Assembly (NCBI GenBank): GCA_902493345.1
Contig: CABUPM010000042.1
Coordinates: forward strand, 1 to 19,879
Length of the DNA stretch: 19,879 bases
Reading direction: 5' to 3'
From: an uncultured Eubacteriales bacterium
GTDB lineage: Bacteria; Bacillota; Clostridia; Lachnospirales; Bianqueaceae
In this document: piece by piece, positions 1 through 7,114 of the stretch
Layout: each line of letters opens with the position of its first letter
Numbering within the stretch: the stretch's first letter is position 1
Position numbers and translations under genes: made by a program
The notes under the pieces: generated by a model
Seen by the model: the letters and a program-made list of their open reading frames with translations, nothing else
Told to the model about the DNA's origin: nothing
Database searches by the model: none

Positions 1-4
1 GAAA

Positions 5-40
5 AAAGTAGACACCCACACTTTTGTGAGTGTCTACTTT
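5..40. terminator. Hairpin, probably a bidirectional terminator of an upstream gene
   Basis: Two 16-base arms (5-20 and 25-40) pair with a single G-T wobble around a 4-base loop. A run of A precedes the left arm and a T-rich stretch follows the right arm, so it could stop transcription in either direction. It most likely ends a gene lying left of the window and insulates the dipeptidase unit. Confidence 0.7.
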
Positions 41-97
41 CATTTTACAGGTGCACTCAAGGATTTTTGGGGCAGCTTTTTCTTTATGGGTGAAGAT

Positions 98-126
98 TTG
101 ACTTTTCTTCGTGGTCATGGTATTCT
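98..126 (+). promoter_or_regulatory. Sigma-A-type promoter for the dipeptidase operon
   Basis: TTGACT at 98-103, a 17-base spacer, then TATTCT at 121-126. It matches the housekeeping consensus at 5/6 and 4/6. Transcription would begin near 133, giving a leader of about 40 bases before the ATG at 173. Confidence 0.55.
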
Positions 127-172
127 TATACAACAGAACCGATGCTTGTTAACGAGGGAAGGGGAGAATGAG

Positions 173-1162
173 ATGTACGTTGCCGATATGCATTGTGATA
201 CGATCAGTGTTTTGCTGCACCGTCAGAAGAAGGGGGAGCGAGTCTCTCTGCGCAGCAATGACCTGATGGTGGATCTGGAAAAGATGCGTCAGGGTGAGTA
301 TCTTCTACAGACATTTGCCGCGTTTGTTAATTACGGACGCGTGGAGAATGCGCTGGAAAACGCGCTGGAGATGATCGATCTGTTCTATCAGCAGATGGAG
401 CAGAATGCGGACTGGATCCGTCCGGTTACCTGTTGGACAGAGATTGAGCGCAATCAGCGGGAGGGCTATATGTCGGCGCTTTTATCCGTGGAGGAGGGAG
501 CCGCCTGCAAGGGCAATCCAGCGTATCTGCGAACCCTGTACCGGCTGGGAGTGCGCATGATGACGCTCACATGGAATTATGAGAATGAGCTGGCCTATCC
601 GAATCAGACGGCGGAGGACCATCCGCATGGGCGGATCCCGGATACAGTACGGGGACTGAAGGAAAAAGGCTTTGAGATATTGGAGGAGATGGAGAGGCTG
701 GGGATGATTATCGATGTATCCCATCTCTCGGACCGAGGATTTTGGGATGTATATGAGCATACCCAAAAGCCTTTTATCGCGAGTCATTCCAACGCGCGGG
801 CCGTGGGACCGCATTGCAGAAACCTGACGGATCCTATGATCCGTGTGCTGGCGGAACGGGGCGGCGTGACAGGGATTAACTACTGCTCAGCGTTTCTGGA
901 TCAGGACGGAACCGGGAGTCACCCGGGAACACTGGAAGAGATGTCCGCGCATATCCGGTACCTGATGCGCCTTGGCGGAGAAGATCTGGTAGGACTGGGG
1001 TCGGATTTTGATGGGATCAGTAAGGCGCCGGAACAGCAGAACTGCGCCGGAATGCAGCGCCTGGCAGATCAGCTGTATAAGGATGGACTGACGACCGGAC
1101 AGATCGAAAAGATCTTTTATAAAAATGTATACCGAGTATTCCGGGAGATATTCCAAGGATGA
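173..1162 (+). CDS. Membrane dipeptidase family protein (peptidase M19)
   Basis: A 329-residue zinc dipeptidase of the M19 (renal dipeptidase) family, which hydrolyses dipeptides and in some members D-configured or cell-wall dipeptides. Visible metal and active-site residues are the N-terminal HxD pair (His7, Asp9), the bridging Glu108 in SVEEG, His184 in DVSH, His205 in SHSN, Arg216 and Asp278 in GSDFDG. All are in the expected family order, so the enzyme looks intact. The open frame extends 49 codons further upstream, but only the ATG at 173 has a Shine-Dalgarno site (GGGGAG, 6 bases away) and the HxD motif at the usual distance from the N-terminus. No signal peptide is visible, so it is probably cytoplasmic. 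Its stop overlaps the next start (ATGA), implying translational coupling with the iron-sulfur protein. The exact substrate cannot be told from sequence. Confidence 0.9.
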   Translation: MYVADMHCDTISVLLHRQKKGERVSLRSNDLMVDLEKMRQGEYLLQTFAAFVNYGRVENALENALEMIDLFYQQMEQNADWIRPVTCWTEIERNQREGYMSALLSVEEGAACKGNPAYLRTLYRLGVRMMTLTWNYENELAYPNQTAEDHPHGRIPDTVRGLKEKGFEILEEMERLGMIIDVSHLSDRGFWDVYEHTQKPFIASHSNARAVGPHCRNLTDPMIRVLAERGGVTGINYCSAFLDQDGTGSHPGTLEEMSAHIRYLMRLGGEDLVGLGSDFDGISKAPEQQNCAGMQRLADQLYKDGLTTGQIEKIFYKNVYRVFREIFQG

Positions 1163-2646
1163 AGGAGCGAATCCTGATGGTGCCGCCGGGGACGGACAGC
1201 CTTCTCACGTGGCTGAGAGCACAGGGGGCCCAGATACAAGCGGATTGCGGCGGCAAGGGCTCCTGCGGCAAGTGCCGGGTTCGGATTGCAGATGGTGTAT
1301 TTTATGACGCGGAAGGCAAAACGGCTACAGGGACGGTCTTGGCCTGTCAGACATGGCGGTCACCGCAGGGCGGACGGATCGCTTTGCCGGATGCTTCCGG
1401 ATCCGGTTTGACGGATTTTAAGAAAAATCCGGCTGCGTTTCCCAGACAGGCAGGGACGGCATTGGACATCGGGACGACAACGCTGGCAATGGTAAGGGTT
1501 GGCCCGGACGGAGTGATACAGGACACGCAGTCCGCACTGAATCCGCAGCGCAGCTTTGGCGCGGACGTGATCAGCAGAATCACGGCATGTACACGAGGAG
1601 AACTGACCCTTCTGCAAGAGGCGGTATTGGGCGAGATCCGCCAGATGCTGCGAAAGTGGGACACAGCGGAGGATACGCTGTGCGTTGTCGGAAATCCTAC
1701 AATGCTTCATATCTTTTGCGGAATTTCTCCGGAAGGGATCGGACGGTATCCGTTTCAACCTGCGTTTACAGGCCTTTTGGAGAAAAAAGGACAGGAGCTG
1801 GGGCTTCCGGTCGATCGGATCCTGGTACTGCCGCAGGCTTCAGCGTTTATCGGAAGTGACATCACGGCAGGAGTTCTGGCCTGCGGAATGCAGCAGCTGG
1901 ACGAGCCGGCGGTCCTCATGGATATCGGCACCAATGGGGAAATGGTGTTATGCATGGGACGAAAACGAGGCGGAGAGCTCTACTGTGCTTCAGCGGCGGC
2001 GGGACCGGCTCTGGAAGGGGCCGGAATCAGCTGCGGGATGGGCGGCGTACCGGGAGCGGTGTGCCGTGTGACGCCTCGGCCGGTGATGAGTTATCAGACG
2101 ATCGGAGACCAGCCTGCCGCTGGTCTGTGCGGGTGCGGACTCATTGATCTTGCGGCGGCGCTTCTGACGCAGGGGATTCTGGAGCCGAATGGAAACCTGC
2201 GGGAGGACTATGAACTGCTGGGACTGCATAAAGATACCTCTGGCCGTGCGATGTCGGTAGCTACGGGGACGGGAATCGAGCTGACACAGCAGGATGTACG
2301 AGAGCTGCAGCTTGCGAAAAGCGCCCTGCGTGCTGGATTAGAAGCATTGATGAGCTTTGCGGGTGTGGATGCCGCCGCGTTGGGGCGAGTCTATATCGCT
2401 GGGGGATTGGGCTATTATATCGATATAGCGAACGCGGTCCGGATCGGGCTTCTGCCTCGAGAGTTGGAACAGAAAACAGTGACGGTCGGGAATAGCGCAC
2501 TCTCCGGAGCAGTGTCCGCTCTGGGATCACAGGAAGCCTTGCGGCAGATGGAAGAGATTGCAAAATCGTGCGAAACGGTGGAACTAAGTCAATCCGAGGT
2601 ATTCCAGAGGAAATTTATAGAGCATATGCGGTTTCCGGAACAATAA
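1159..2646 (+). CDS. RACo-like 2Fe-2S ferredoxin/ASKHA-domain protein (DUF4445 type)
   Basis: A 495-residue protein related to RACo, the ATP-dependent reductive activator of corrinoid proteins, which returns inactive Co(II) to Co(I). The N-terminal ferredoxin domain has cysteines 30, 36, 39 and 63 (C-x5-C-x2-C-x23-C), the pattern of a 2Fe-2S cluster. The C-terminal part carries ASKHA nucleotide-binding motifs: DIGTTT near 103, MDIGTNGEM near 254, a GPALEGAG loop near 282 and a YIAGGLG adenosine-type motif near 413. Characterised RACo is about 630 residues. This one goes from the ferredoxin domain almost directly into the ATPase, so the middle domain appears to be absent. The start is fixed by ATGA overlap with the dipeptidase. 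No methyltransferase or corrinoid protein is visible in the window, so its partner lies elsewhere or its role differs. Confidence 0.8.
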   Translation: MKERILMVPPGTDSLLTWLRAQGAQIQADCGGKGSCGKCRVRIADGVFYDAEGKTATGTVLACQTWRSPQGGRIALPDASGSGLTDFKKNPAAFPRQAGTALDIGTTTLAMVRVGPDGVIQDTQSALNPQRSFGADVISRITACTRGELTLLQEAVLGEIRQMLRKWDTAEDTLCVVGNPTMLHIFCGISPEGIGRYPFQPAFTGLLEKKGQELGLPVDRILVLPQASAFIGSDITAGVLACGMQQLDEPAVLMDIGTNGEMVLCMGRKRGGELYCASAAAGPALEGAGISCGMGGVPGAVCRVTPRPVMSYQTIGDQPAAGLCGCGLIDLAAALLTQGILEPNGNLREDYELLGLHKDTSGRAMSVATGTGIELTQQDVRELQLAKSALRAGLEALMSFAGVDAAALGRVYIAGGLGYYIDIANAVRIGLLPRELEQKTVTVGNSALSGAVSALGSQEALRQMEEIAKSCETVELSQSEVFQRKFIEHMRFPEQ

Positions 2647-2650
2647 ACAA

Positions 2651-2684
2651 AAGGTGCGGTTCGTGATGAACCGCACCTTCGTTT
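2651..2684. terminator. Bidirectional terminator between convergent genes
   Basis: A perfect 12-bp stem (2651-2662 with 2668-2679) and a 5-base loop, followed by a T-rich tail on the plus strand and, seen from the minus strand, by TTTTGTTT. It serves both the RACo-like gene and upp, whose stop codon is 12 bases further on. Confidence 0.9.
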
Positions 2685-2690
2685 TGCAAA

Positions 2691-3320
2691 TTATTTGGTT
2701 CCGAACAACCGGTCTCCGGCATCCCCAAGTCCAGGGGTGATGTATCCATGCTCGTTCAGTTCTTTGTCGTAACCGACGCAGTATACATGGATGTCCGGAT
2801 GAACCGCTTCCAGAGCCTTGATACCGGGCTCCGCGACAACCAGGCTCATGATATTGATATCCTTGATGCCTTCTTCCTTCAGCATGGAGACAGCGGCAAT
2901 CAGAGAGCCGCCGGTAGCCAGCATGGGCTCGGTGATGATAACAGAACGCTTGTCAATGTCCTTGGGCATCTTGAAGTAATATTTGACAGGCTGCAAAGTC
3001 TCCTCATTGCGGTACAAGCCGATATGTCCGACCTTGGCGGAAGGAATAACGTCCAGAACACCGTCCACCATACCCAGGCCAGCGCGCAGGATCGGAACAA
3101 TGGCTACCTTTTTGCCGGCCAGTACATTGGATGTGGTCTTGCACAGAGGCGTCTCGATCTCGATGGGTTCCAGAGGAAAATTACGGGTGATCTCATAAGT
3201 CATCAGCATAGCGATCTCACGGGTGATCTCGCGGAATTCCCGGGTTCCGGTCTCCTTTTTGCGCAGCCAGGTCAATTTGTGCTGCAGCAGAGGATGATCC
3301 AATTGAGTTAATATAGACAT
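2691..3320 (-). CDS. upp: Uracil phosphoribosyltransferase
   Basis: A 209-residue pyrimidine-salvage enzyme making UMP from uracil and PRPP, the usual length for bacterial Upp (about 208). Visible landmarks are VPILRAGLGM at 75-84, the PRPP loop PMLATGGS at 132-139, and the uracil-binding YITPGLGDAGDR near 193-204. The residue just before the PRPP loop is Glu131, where the family normally has Asp. The frame opens further upstream, but the ATG at 3320 follows a good AGGAGGT site (3327-3333) and gives the normal Upp N-terminus. The Shine-Dalgarno site overlaps the stop codon of the upstream membrane-protein gene, only 4 bases away, yet upp also has its own promoter inside that gene. Downstream is a shared terminator. 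Confidence 0.95.
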   Translation of the reverse strand: MSILTQLDHPLLQHKLTWLRKKETGTREFREITREIAMLMTYEITRNFPLEPIEIETPLCKTTSNVLAGKKVAIVPILRAGLGMVDGVLDVIPSAKVGHIGLYRNEETLQPVKYYFKMPKDIDKRSVIITEPMLATGGSLIAAVSMLKEEGIKDINIMSLVVAEPGIKALEAVHPDIHVYCVGYDKELNEHGYITPGLGDAGDRLFGTK

Positions 3321-3324
3321 AAGT

Positions 3325-4410
3325 CTACCTCCTGAATGTGTTTTTTTTATCATACTCCTTTTTGTGCTGTATGTCAATGTTTTTAAATCGTTCCGGCATC
3401 TCCTGCAAAAAACCGGAAGGAGCGCGCCAGATTCGTACGCAGGTCATGAGGAGCGGGATAGCGGCGAGAAAGCCCGGAAGTCCAAAAGGAGCGGCGATGG
3501 CACAGGCGCACAGAATCCAGAGAGGACTGAGGCGGAGAGCGCTGCCGATACGAGGCGTGAGCCAGAGATTATCCAGAAGCTGGGCGGTCAGGCAGACAGC
3601 GAGAACGAGAAGTAGGACGGCTGAACCGGCGAAGAGAGCGCTCAGCAGGCAGAGCAGGGTTCCGATCCAGGGGCCGATCAGAGGGATCAGATTGGTCAGG
3701 GCGATAATGCATCCAAGAAGTAAGGGGGAGGGAACGGGGAATCCCAGAAACACTGCCAGTAAGAAACAGAGAGTACAGAAAAGGGCAAGGATCAGGCTGA
3801 TATAGAGTCTGCTGCGTAGATAATCCCAGAGGGTCTGATCCAGAATATCCAGGAGATTCAGAAGCGGGCAGGCCAGAGAAGGCGGACATAGACGCAGGAG
3901 GAGAGCGGCGCAGCTGAGGCACAGATCGTCGGTTTCCTTAAGCGCATAGTAAGCGATGCAGAGGGATACGCAGAGATTGCCGAGCTGCTGCAGGAGAGAG
4001 GCGCTGTAAGACAGGAGAGGGGCAAGAAGCTTGCGCAGGAGCTCTGGAAGGCGGGCAAGCCAGTCATCGATGGGCAGATACGCTCGGAGGCGGATCCACA
4101 GCGGAGAAGAGATAATCGCCGGGTTTCCCAGACTCAGAAGCTGCAGAGCGGTATCCCGCAGCCGGGGCAGCAATAGAAGAAGGAAGACCAAGAGGAGGGC
4201 CAACAAAAGGCTGAAGCTTAAAAGTATACAAATCCAGCGCGGAAGGGAAGAAAGTCGTTGTAGGTTATTGACTAGGGGTTGAAGAAGGTATATAATAAAA
4301 CCAGCGACAGCAATTGGACTCAATGCGCCCAGGAGCAGGGAACGCAGATCAGCGCTTAAGAATAGAAGTGTGGCAGCAGCCAGGAACAGGGCAGCTTTGG
4401 AAATGGGCAT
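3325..4410 (-). CDS. AI-2E family transporter-type membrane protein
   Basis: A 361-residue, very Leu-rich polytopic membrane protein. It has hydrophobic segments from the N-terminus onward and the conserved family stretch NLIPLIGPWIG in the C-terminal half, as in AI-2E/PerM-type proteins. Members export small molecules or have been linked to ion antiport; the substrate cannot be inferred here. The open frame extends up to 4626, overlapping pgi on the other strand. I chose the ATG at 4410 because AAAGGAG lies 8 bases upstream and the hydrophobic family N-terminus begins there. The gene ends in TAG, 4 bases before upp, so the two may form an operon. A near-consensus promoter for pgi is embedded in its 5' part on the opposite strand. 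Confidence 0.8.
   Translation of the reverse strand: MPISKAALFLAAATLLFLSADLRSLLLGALSPIAVAGFIIYLLQPLVNNLQRLSSLPRWICILLSFSLLLALLLVFLLLLLPRLRDTALQLLSLGNPAIISSPLWIRLRAYLPIDDWLARLPELLRKLLAPLLSYSASLLQQLGNLCVSLCIAYYALKETDDLCLSCAALLLRLCPPSLACPLLNLLDILDQTLWDYLRSRLYISLILALFCTLCFLLAVFLGFPVPSPLLLGCIIALTNLIPLIGPWIGTLLCLLSALFAGSAVLLLVLAVCLTAQLLDNLWLTPRIGSALRLSPLWILCACAIAAPFGLPGFLAAIPLLMTCVRIWRAPSGFLQEMPERFKNIDIQHKKEYDKKNTFRR
3349..3377 (-). promoter_or_regulatory. Strong sigma-A-type promoter for upp inside the upstream gene
   Basis: Read on the minus strand: TTGACA (3377-3372), a 17-base spacer, then TATGAT (3354-3349), matching 6/6 and 5/6. It sits within the last codons of the membrane-protein gene. 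An eight-A run (3348-3341, minus sense) follows immediately and covers the predicted start site near 3342, leaving a leader of about 22 bases. Confidence 0.75.
4268..4296 (+). promoter_or_regulatory. Near-consensus sigma-A-type promoter for pgi inside the divergent gene
   Basis: TTGACT at 4268-4273, a 17-base spacer, and TATAAT at 4291-4296, matching 5/6 and 6/6. Transcription would start near 4303, giving pgi a leader of about 157 bases that is antisense to the first codons and ribosome site of the divergent membrane-protein gene. Confidence 0.7.
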
Positions 4411-4459
4411 GGGGATCACTCCTTTGAGTTCAGATGCGAGAATGAGGAGGTTGTTTCTA

Positions 4460-5896
4460 ATGGAAAAGTATTTGCAGGAAGATTTCAAAAAGTCCATGAA
4501 GATCCGTCTGAATTTTAACAACATGATGGATTCCTTCGTTGGGGAGAAGGGATTGAGTGAAGAAGATCTCGCGGCTCTCTCCGGCAAGATTGCCGATATG
4601 GAAAAGGCAATGGTTGAGAAGCGCAAGAACGGCGGTATGGACTGGCGCGACCTGCCTTATAATCAGAAAGAAGTTGTAGAGGACATCATCAGCTACGCAG
4701 AGTCCGTGAAGGATGAGTTTGACGCGTTTGTTGTGCTGGGCATCGGCGGCAGCGCTCTGGGCCCGATCGCACTGCAGCAGGCGGTGAATCATCCGTATTA
4801 TAATGAACTTCCCAGAGAGAAGCGCGGCGGTTGGCCGAGATTCTATGTAGCGGACAATGTAGACCCGGAGCGTCTGGTCTATCTGTTTGACACGATCGAT
4901 CCTGCGAAGAGCCTGTTTAACGTAATCTCCAAATCCGGCGGCACTTCCGAGACCATGAGCCAGTTTATGATTATCAAGGAGCTTCTGGAAGAAAAGCTGG
5001 GTAAGGAAGAAGCCGCAAAACATATCGTATGCACAACGGACGCGGTTAAGGGCAACCTTCGGCCGATCTGTGAGCAGGAAGGCTATAAGAGCTTTGTGAT
5101 TCCGGCGGGCGTCGGCGGCCGTTTCTCGGAGCTGACACCGGTAGGCCTTCTGCCGGCAGCGATGACCGGTATCGATATCCGGGAGCTGTTGGCCGGAGCG
5201 GCTTATATGGATGAGCTGTGCCAGGAAGAAGATACCTATAAGAATATCGGCTACATGTACGGCATCCTGAGCTATGCGGCCATGGAGCAGGGCAAGAATA
5301 TTCAGGTTATGATGCCCTATGCGGATTCGCTGAAGTATATGTCCGACTGGTTCGCTCAGCTTTGGGCGGAATCCTTGGGTAAAAAGTTCGATAATGAGGG
5401 CAATGTGGTCCATGTGGGACAGACGCCTGTGAAGTCTCTGGGCGTTACCGATCAGCACTCTCAGGTACAATTGTATGCAGAGGGCCCGTTCGATAAGATG
5501 ATTGTTTTCCTGGGCGTGGATCGTTATAAGGAGACGATCACGATTCCTAAGACCTATCAGGATGTACCGTCCCTGGGATTTTTGGGCGGCGCGACACAGA
5601 ATCAGCTGATTCAGACCGAGCAGATGGCGACAGAATACGCGCTGTTGAAGGCGGGCAAGATGAATATGACGCTGACGCTGCCGGAAGTCAACGCGTTTAC
5701 AATCGGAGAGCTGATGTATCTCTTCGAGGTAGCGACCGCGGTAGGCGGAGAGCTCCTGGGAATCAACGCATTTGACCAGCCCGGTGTGGAGGGCGGTAAG
5801 AACGCGACCTACGCGATGTTCGGACGTCCCGGTTATGAAAAGGTGAAGGAAGAGCTGGACAGCCGTCCGCAGCCGAAAGAAAAGTATATGATCTGA
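4460..5896 (+). CDS. pgi: Glucose-6-phosphate isomerase
   Basis: A 478-residue glycolytic enzyme interconverting glucose-6-phosphate and fructose-6-phosphate in the cytoplasm. Clear Pgi landmarks are GIGGSALGPIAL, SKSGGTSETM (sugar-phosphate binding), GGRFSELTPVGLLPAA, LWAESLGKKF, the TDQHSQVQ segment and a C-terminal FDQPGVEGGK stretch. It is a little longer than the roughly 450-residue Bacillus enzyme because of extra N-terminal residues. The frame opens upstream to 4370, but the ATG at 4460 follows GAGGAGG at a 9-base spacing and is the best start. A starting point at the internal Met 13 codons later lacks a ribosome site. The gene is divergent from the membrane-protein gene and is closed by its own terminator. 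Confidence 0.96.
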   Translation: MEKYLQEDFKKSMKIRLNFNNMMDSFVGEKGLSEEDLAALSGKIADMEKAMVEKRKNGGMDWRDLPYNQKEVVEDIISYAESVKDEFDAFVVLGIGGSALGPIALQQAVNHPYYNELPREKRGGWPRFYVADNVDPERLVYLFDTIDPAKSLFNVISKSGGTSETMSQFMIIKELLEEKLGKEEAAKHIVCTTDAVKGNLRPICEQEGYKSFVIPAGVGGRFSELTPVGLLPAAMTGIDIRELLAGAAYMDELCQEEDTYKNIGYMYGILSYAAMEQGKNIQVMMPYADSLKYMSDWFAQLWAESLGKKFDNEGNVVHVGQTPVKSLGVTDQHSQVQLYAEGPFDKMIVFLGVDRYKETITIPKTYQDVPSLGFLGGATQNQLIQTEQMATEYALLKAGKMNMTLTLPEVNAFTIGELMYLFEVATAVGGELLGINAFDQPGVEGGKNATYAMFGRPGYEKVKEELDSRPQPKEKYMI

Positions 5897-5916
5897 TGAG
5901 ATCCAAGATTCAAGAG

Positions 5917-5952
5917 AATACAGCCGCCCCTAACGCCGGCTGTATTTTTTTA
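5917..5952 (+). terminator. Rho-independent terminator after pgi
   Basis: A perfect 10-bp stem (5917-5926 with 5937-5946), a 10-base loop and a run of T. It leaves only about a dozen bases before the next start codon, so the following gene needs read-through or a promoter I cannot see. Confidence 0.9.
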
Positions 5953-5963
5953 CAGGAGGACGC

Positions 5964-6242
5964 ATGTTTAGAGTTTGGGGTAAATTGATGAAAGGAAGCC
6001 ACAAGCTGGATGATTATGTGGCGGAGAACGACGATAAGGATAAAAATCTGACCCTGCGGCTGTATGACTGCATGGATGAGATCTGCCAGCATTTTGATCT
6101 GGCGAAGCCGATCTGGCTGGATCAGAATTATGATGAGCTGAATAAGTTCGGTAAGACTTCCTTTCGGCAGGACCACTTTATCGAGGCCATTCCTTTTCAG
6201 GAGTTGGAAATAGAAATTATAGAAATGGATGACACAAAATGA
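5964..6242 (+). CDS. Small conserved hypothetical protein (92 aa)
   Basis: A 92-residue soluble, acidic protein with no membrane segment or signal peptide. It starts FRVWGK and ends in an FQELEIEIIE-like strand. I recall similar small proteins in Clostridia genomes but no assigned function. The middle contains an aromatic-rich PIWLDQNYDEL segment. AGGAGG lies 4-5 bases before the ATG. The stop overlaps the next start (ATGA at 6239), so it is translationally coupled to the acetyltransferase. Its own promoter is not evident: the pgi terminator ends just upstream. Confidence 0.8.
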   Translation: MFRVWGKLMKGSHKLDDYVAENDDKDKNLTLRLYDCMDEICQHFDLAKPIWLDQNYDELNKFGKTSFRQDHFIEAIPFQELEIEIIEMDDTK

Positions 6243-7009
6243 TTACAAAACAACAGTTGCAGAAAGACTTGGAAGCATTGGGAATCCGCTCCGATGAGAC
6301 GGTGGCGGTCCATACCTCGCTGAAGGCGGTAGGCATGGTAGAAGGAGGGGCAGAAACCTTTCTGGAAGCATTGTATGAGTATCTCTATGATGGGCTCCTG
6401 GTGATTCCGACACACACTTGGAAGACCGTGAATCAGGAGAATCCGTGGTATGATGTACGCAGCTCGGAAGCCTGCATCGGCTGGGTACCGCGGACAGCCG
6501 CTTTTCATCCGAAGGCAGTGCGCTCCATGCATGCTACCCATTCGGTAGCGGTATTCGGTAAGAGAGCAGGAGAGTACGCGGCGTATGACAGAGCCTCAGT
6601 GACGCCGACACCGCCGCAAGGCTGTTTTGGAAGGTTATATGATGAAAAGGCTAAGATTCTGCTGGTCGGCGTAGGGCAGGAACGGAACACGTTTATTCAT
6701 GTCAGTGAGGAGATCCTGGATGTGCCGCAGCGCCTGAGCGCGCCGTTTGAAGTAACTCTGGTTGATTATGAAGGGCGCCAGGAGAGGCGGACCATACAGA
6801 AGCATGAAAATCCGATCTGTCCCCATATTTCGGAGAATTTTGTCAAGTTTGATCCCTATCTGGCGCGGTGCGGAGCGGTGACGGAAGGAAAACTGTGCAA
6901 TGCGGTCGTCAAAGTGTGCGACGCGGTCAAGCTGCAGGATGAGATCCTGCGTCTCTGGAGAGAATCAGATCGTGATCTGACAGTGGATGCCCGTCCGATT
7001 GATGGTTAA
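6239..7009 (+). CDS. AAC(3) family N-acetyltransferase
   Basis: A 256-residue protein of the aminoglycoside 3-N-acetyltransferase superfamily (Antibiotic_NAT type, as in Bacillus YokD). It would use acetyl-CoA to acetylate an amine. Visible family features are VHTSLKAVG near the N-terminus, PTHTW, HPKAVRSMHATHSVAVFG with the conserved His/Arg/Ser cluster, and LLVGVGQERNTFIHVSEE containing the N-T-x-x-H acceptor region. All core motifs are present, so it is probably active. Many such genes in gut Clostridia are chromosomal housekeeping-like genes without known resistance, so resistance should not be assumed. It is coupled to the small protein upstream by an ATGA overlap and followed by the promoter region of the lyase gene. 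No terminator is obvious at its end. Confidence 0.85.
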   Translation: MITKQQLQKDLEALGIRSDETVAVHTSLKAVGMVEGGAETFLEALYEYLYDGLLVIPTHTWKTVNQENPWYDVRSSEACIGWVPRTAAFHPKAVRSMHATHSVAVFGKRAGEYAAYDRASVTPTPPQGCFGRLYDEKAKILLVGVGQERNTFIHVSEEILDVPQRLSAPFEVTLVDYEGRQERRTIQKHENPICPHISENFVKFDPYLARCGAVTEGKLCNAVVKVCDAVKLQDEILRLWRESDRDLTVDARPIDG

Positions 7010-7022
7010 TATATATTGATTA

Positions 7023-7094
7023 CTCTAAAATAAAGTTTGCCATTTTGTGCAAATATGCTATAATAAAGTTGCTGTTGACGGTATTATTTTAGAG
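7023..7094 (+). repeat. Perfect 11-bp inverted repeat flanking the lyase promoter
   Basis: CTCTAAAATAA at 7023-7033 is repeated as its exact reverse complement at 7084-7094, with 50 bases between that hold the whole promoter. The left arm ends just before the -35 element and the right arm lies in the leader. Pairing does not extend beyond the 11 bases on either side. Confidence 0.7.
7036..7064 (+). promoter_or_regulatory. Extended -10 promoter for the oligogalacturonate lyase
   Basis: TTTGCC at 7036-7041, a 17-base spacer, then TATAAT at 7059-7064 preceded by TGC, a consensus extended -10 element. Start of transcription is expected near 7071, leaving a leader of about 44 bases with an AGGGGGT ribosome site 7 bases before the ATG. 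Confidence 0.7.
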
Positions 7095-7114
7095 AGAATC
7101 AGGGGGTACAAAAA

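Noticed and set aside
2748..3311. 187-codon open frame opposite upp
   Set aside because: Antisense shadow; upp on the other strand is unambiguous.
4370..4459. Longer pgi N-terminus beginning at 4370
   Set aside because: No ribosome site, and the extra residues overlap the start of the divergent gene; 4460 has GAGGAGG.
4457..5470. 337-codon open frame opposite pgi
   Set aside because: Codon bias of pgi creates it; the sequence has no recognisable motif and no start signals.
7073..7086. Possible CcpA (cre) site near the lyase start
   Set aside because: Two mismatches at conserved positions (TGTTGACGGTATTA); too weak to call without genome-wide comparison.
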